The notes under the pieces: model-generated | Databases searched by the model: none | Told to the model about the DNA's origin: nothing | The model's input: the letters and a program-made list of their open reading frames with translations, nothing else | Position numbers and translations under genes: made by a program | Assembly: GCA_040387055.1 (NCBI GenBank) | Contig: JAZKEM010000211.1 | Span: 1 to 13,123, forward strand | From: Stenotrophobium sp040387055 | Lineage (GTDB): Bacteria > Pseudomonadota > Gammaproteobacteria > Nevskiales > Nevskiaceae | Length of the DNA: 13,123 bases | Direction of reading: 5' to 3' | In this document: piece after piece, positions 12,627 to 13,123 of the stretch | How the letters are laid out: every line of letters begins with the position of its first letter | Position numbering within the stretch: position 1 is the first letter of the stretch

Positions 12627-13123
12627 ATGAGTAGTTCAGTGCATGTTGTTGGCGTGGGCATGATTCCTTTCACCAAGCCAAGCGCTAGCGAGCCCTATAA
12701 CGTGATGGGCGGCAAAGCGGCGATCAAAGCGCTGCAGGATGCGGGTGTGGAGTACAGCCAGATCCAGCAAGCTTATGTTGGCTACGTCTTTGGTGATTCC
12801 ACCTGCGGGCAAGCCGCGCTTTACGGCGTTGGCATGACGGGCATTCCAGTGATCAACGTCAACAACAATTGTTCGACGGGTTCCACTGCGCTGTTTCTTG
12901 GTCGTCAGGCGATTGAGAGTGGCAGTGTTGATTGCGTGCTCGTGCTCGGCTTTGAGCAGATGTCGCGCGGCGCATTGAGTTCGAGTTTTTCTGATCGCCC
13001 AGATCCGCTGCAACGCTTTGTCGACACGATGCAAGACGTGCAAGGCCGTGATGCCGATGCGCCTATTGCAGCGCAGTTGTTTGCAGGCGGTGGCCGCAAG
13101 CACATGGAAATGTTTGGCACCAA
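12627..13123 (+). CDS. SCP-X-type thiolase / lipid-transfer protein, 3'-partial
   Basis: The first 165 residues of a thiolase-superfamily protein run off the window edge. The N-terminus (VHVVGVGMIPFTKP) and the nucleophile segment VNNNCSTGSTAL with C82 are those of the sterol-carrier-protein X thiolase group ('lipid-transfer protein', acetyl-CoA acetyltransferase-like), usually about 390 residues. Further on, VLVLGFEQMSRGAL fits the family. Such enzymes cleave 3-ketoacyl-CoA in the breakdown of branched lipids or sterol side chains, so a lipid-catabolic role is likely. ATG at 12627 follows the purine-rich GTGGGGG. It is divergent from the ClpP-fold gene with a 212-bp spacer that contains a palindrome. 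Catalytic His and second Cys lie beyond the window. Confidence 0.85.
   Translation, partial: MSSSVHVVGVGMIPFTKPSASEPYNVMGGKAAIKALQDAGVEYSQIQQAYVGYVFGDSTCGQAALYGVGMTGIPVINVNNNCSTGSTALFLGRQAIESGSVDCVLVLGFEQMSRGALSSSFSDRPDPLQRFVDTMQDVQGRDADAPIAAQLFAGGGRKHMEMFGT

Noticed and set aside
12636..13103. Minus-strand open reading frame at the right edge
   Set aside because: The plus strand carries a clear thiolase with its active-site motif; the minus frame is its shadow.

Overview
The window looks like a chromosomal segment of a gammaproteobacterium. The evidence is a complete sdhCDAB operon of gamma type followed by sdhE and ygfX, a divergent ygfZ next to it (these three genes are also neighbours in E. 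coli), a GlyGly-CTERM-like secreted protease, and a tRNA-Asn with encoded CCA. The thiolase of the SCP-X/lipid-transfer type at the right edge would suit a lipid- or sterol-using member such as the Nevskiales or Solimonadaceae, but that placement is inference. No plasmid, phage, CRISPR or IS genes are visible.

Layout. Positions 1-1066 hold the 3' part of a beta-propeller gene broken by a 10-N assembly gap; the frame after the gap shows that the gene really ends at 1066. A strong 13-bp stem-loop lies just before the ribosome binding site of a POT-family peptide transporter (1152-2738). This gene converges on, and overlaps by 29 bp, a lysyl-endopeptidase-like secreted serine protease (2710-4227, minus). 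Then come ygfZ (4394-5317, minus) and, divergent from it, the respiratory block: SdhAF4-like factor (DUF1674), sdhC, sdhD, sdhA, sdhB, sdhE, ygfX (5341-9783). A class I aminotransferase follows (9856-11040).

Positions 11041-11573 carry no protein gene but are structured. There is a 3' remnant of a second tRNA-Asn with its own terminator, then a promoter, the intact tRNA-Asn(GTT) and its terminator. After that comes a 165-bp array of alternating hairpins in two ~72-bp units, whose apical sequences are conserved while their lower stems differ yet still pair. A bidirectional terminator closes the region. A membrane-anchored ClpP-fold (COG3904-like) protein lies on the minus strand (11563-12414). 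A divergent SCP-X-type thiolase, cut by the window edge, starts at 12627.

How the genes work together. Complex II (SdhCDAB) is encoded with both proteins thought to mature its flavoprotein: SdhAF4-like at the front and SdhE at the back. YgfZ, which supports Fe-S enzymes, is divergent from it. The block is thus a near-complete kit for assembling succinate dehydrogenase. The peptide transporter next to a secreted protease suggests use of extracellular protein, although their convergent orientation means they are not one operon. The most unusual features are the decayed tandem tRNA-Asn and the covarying hairpin array beside it.
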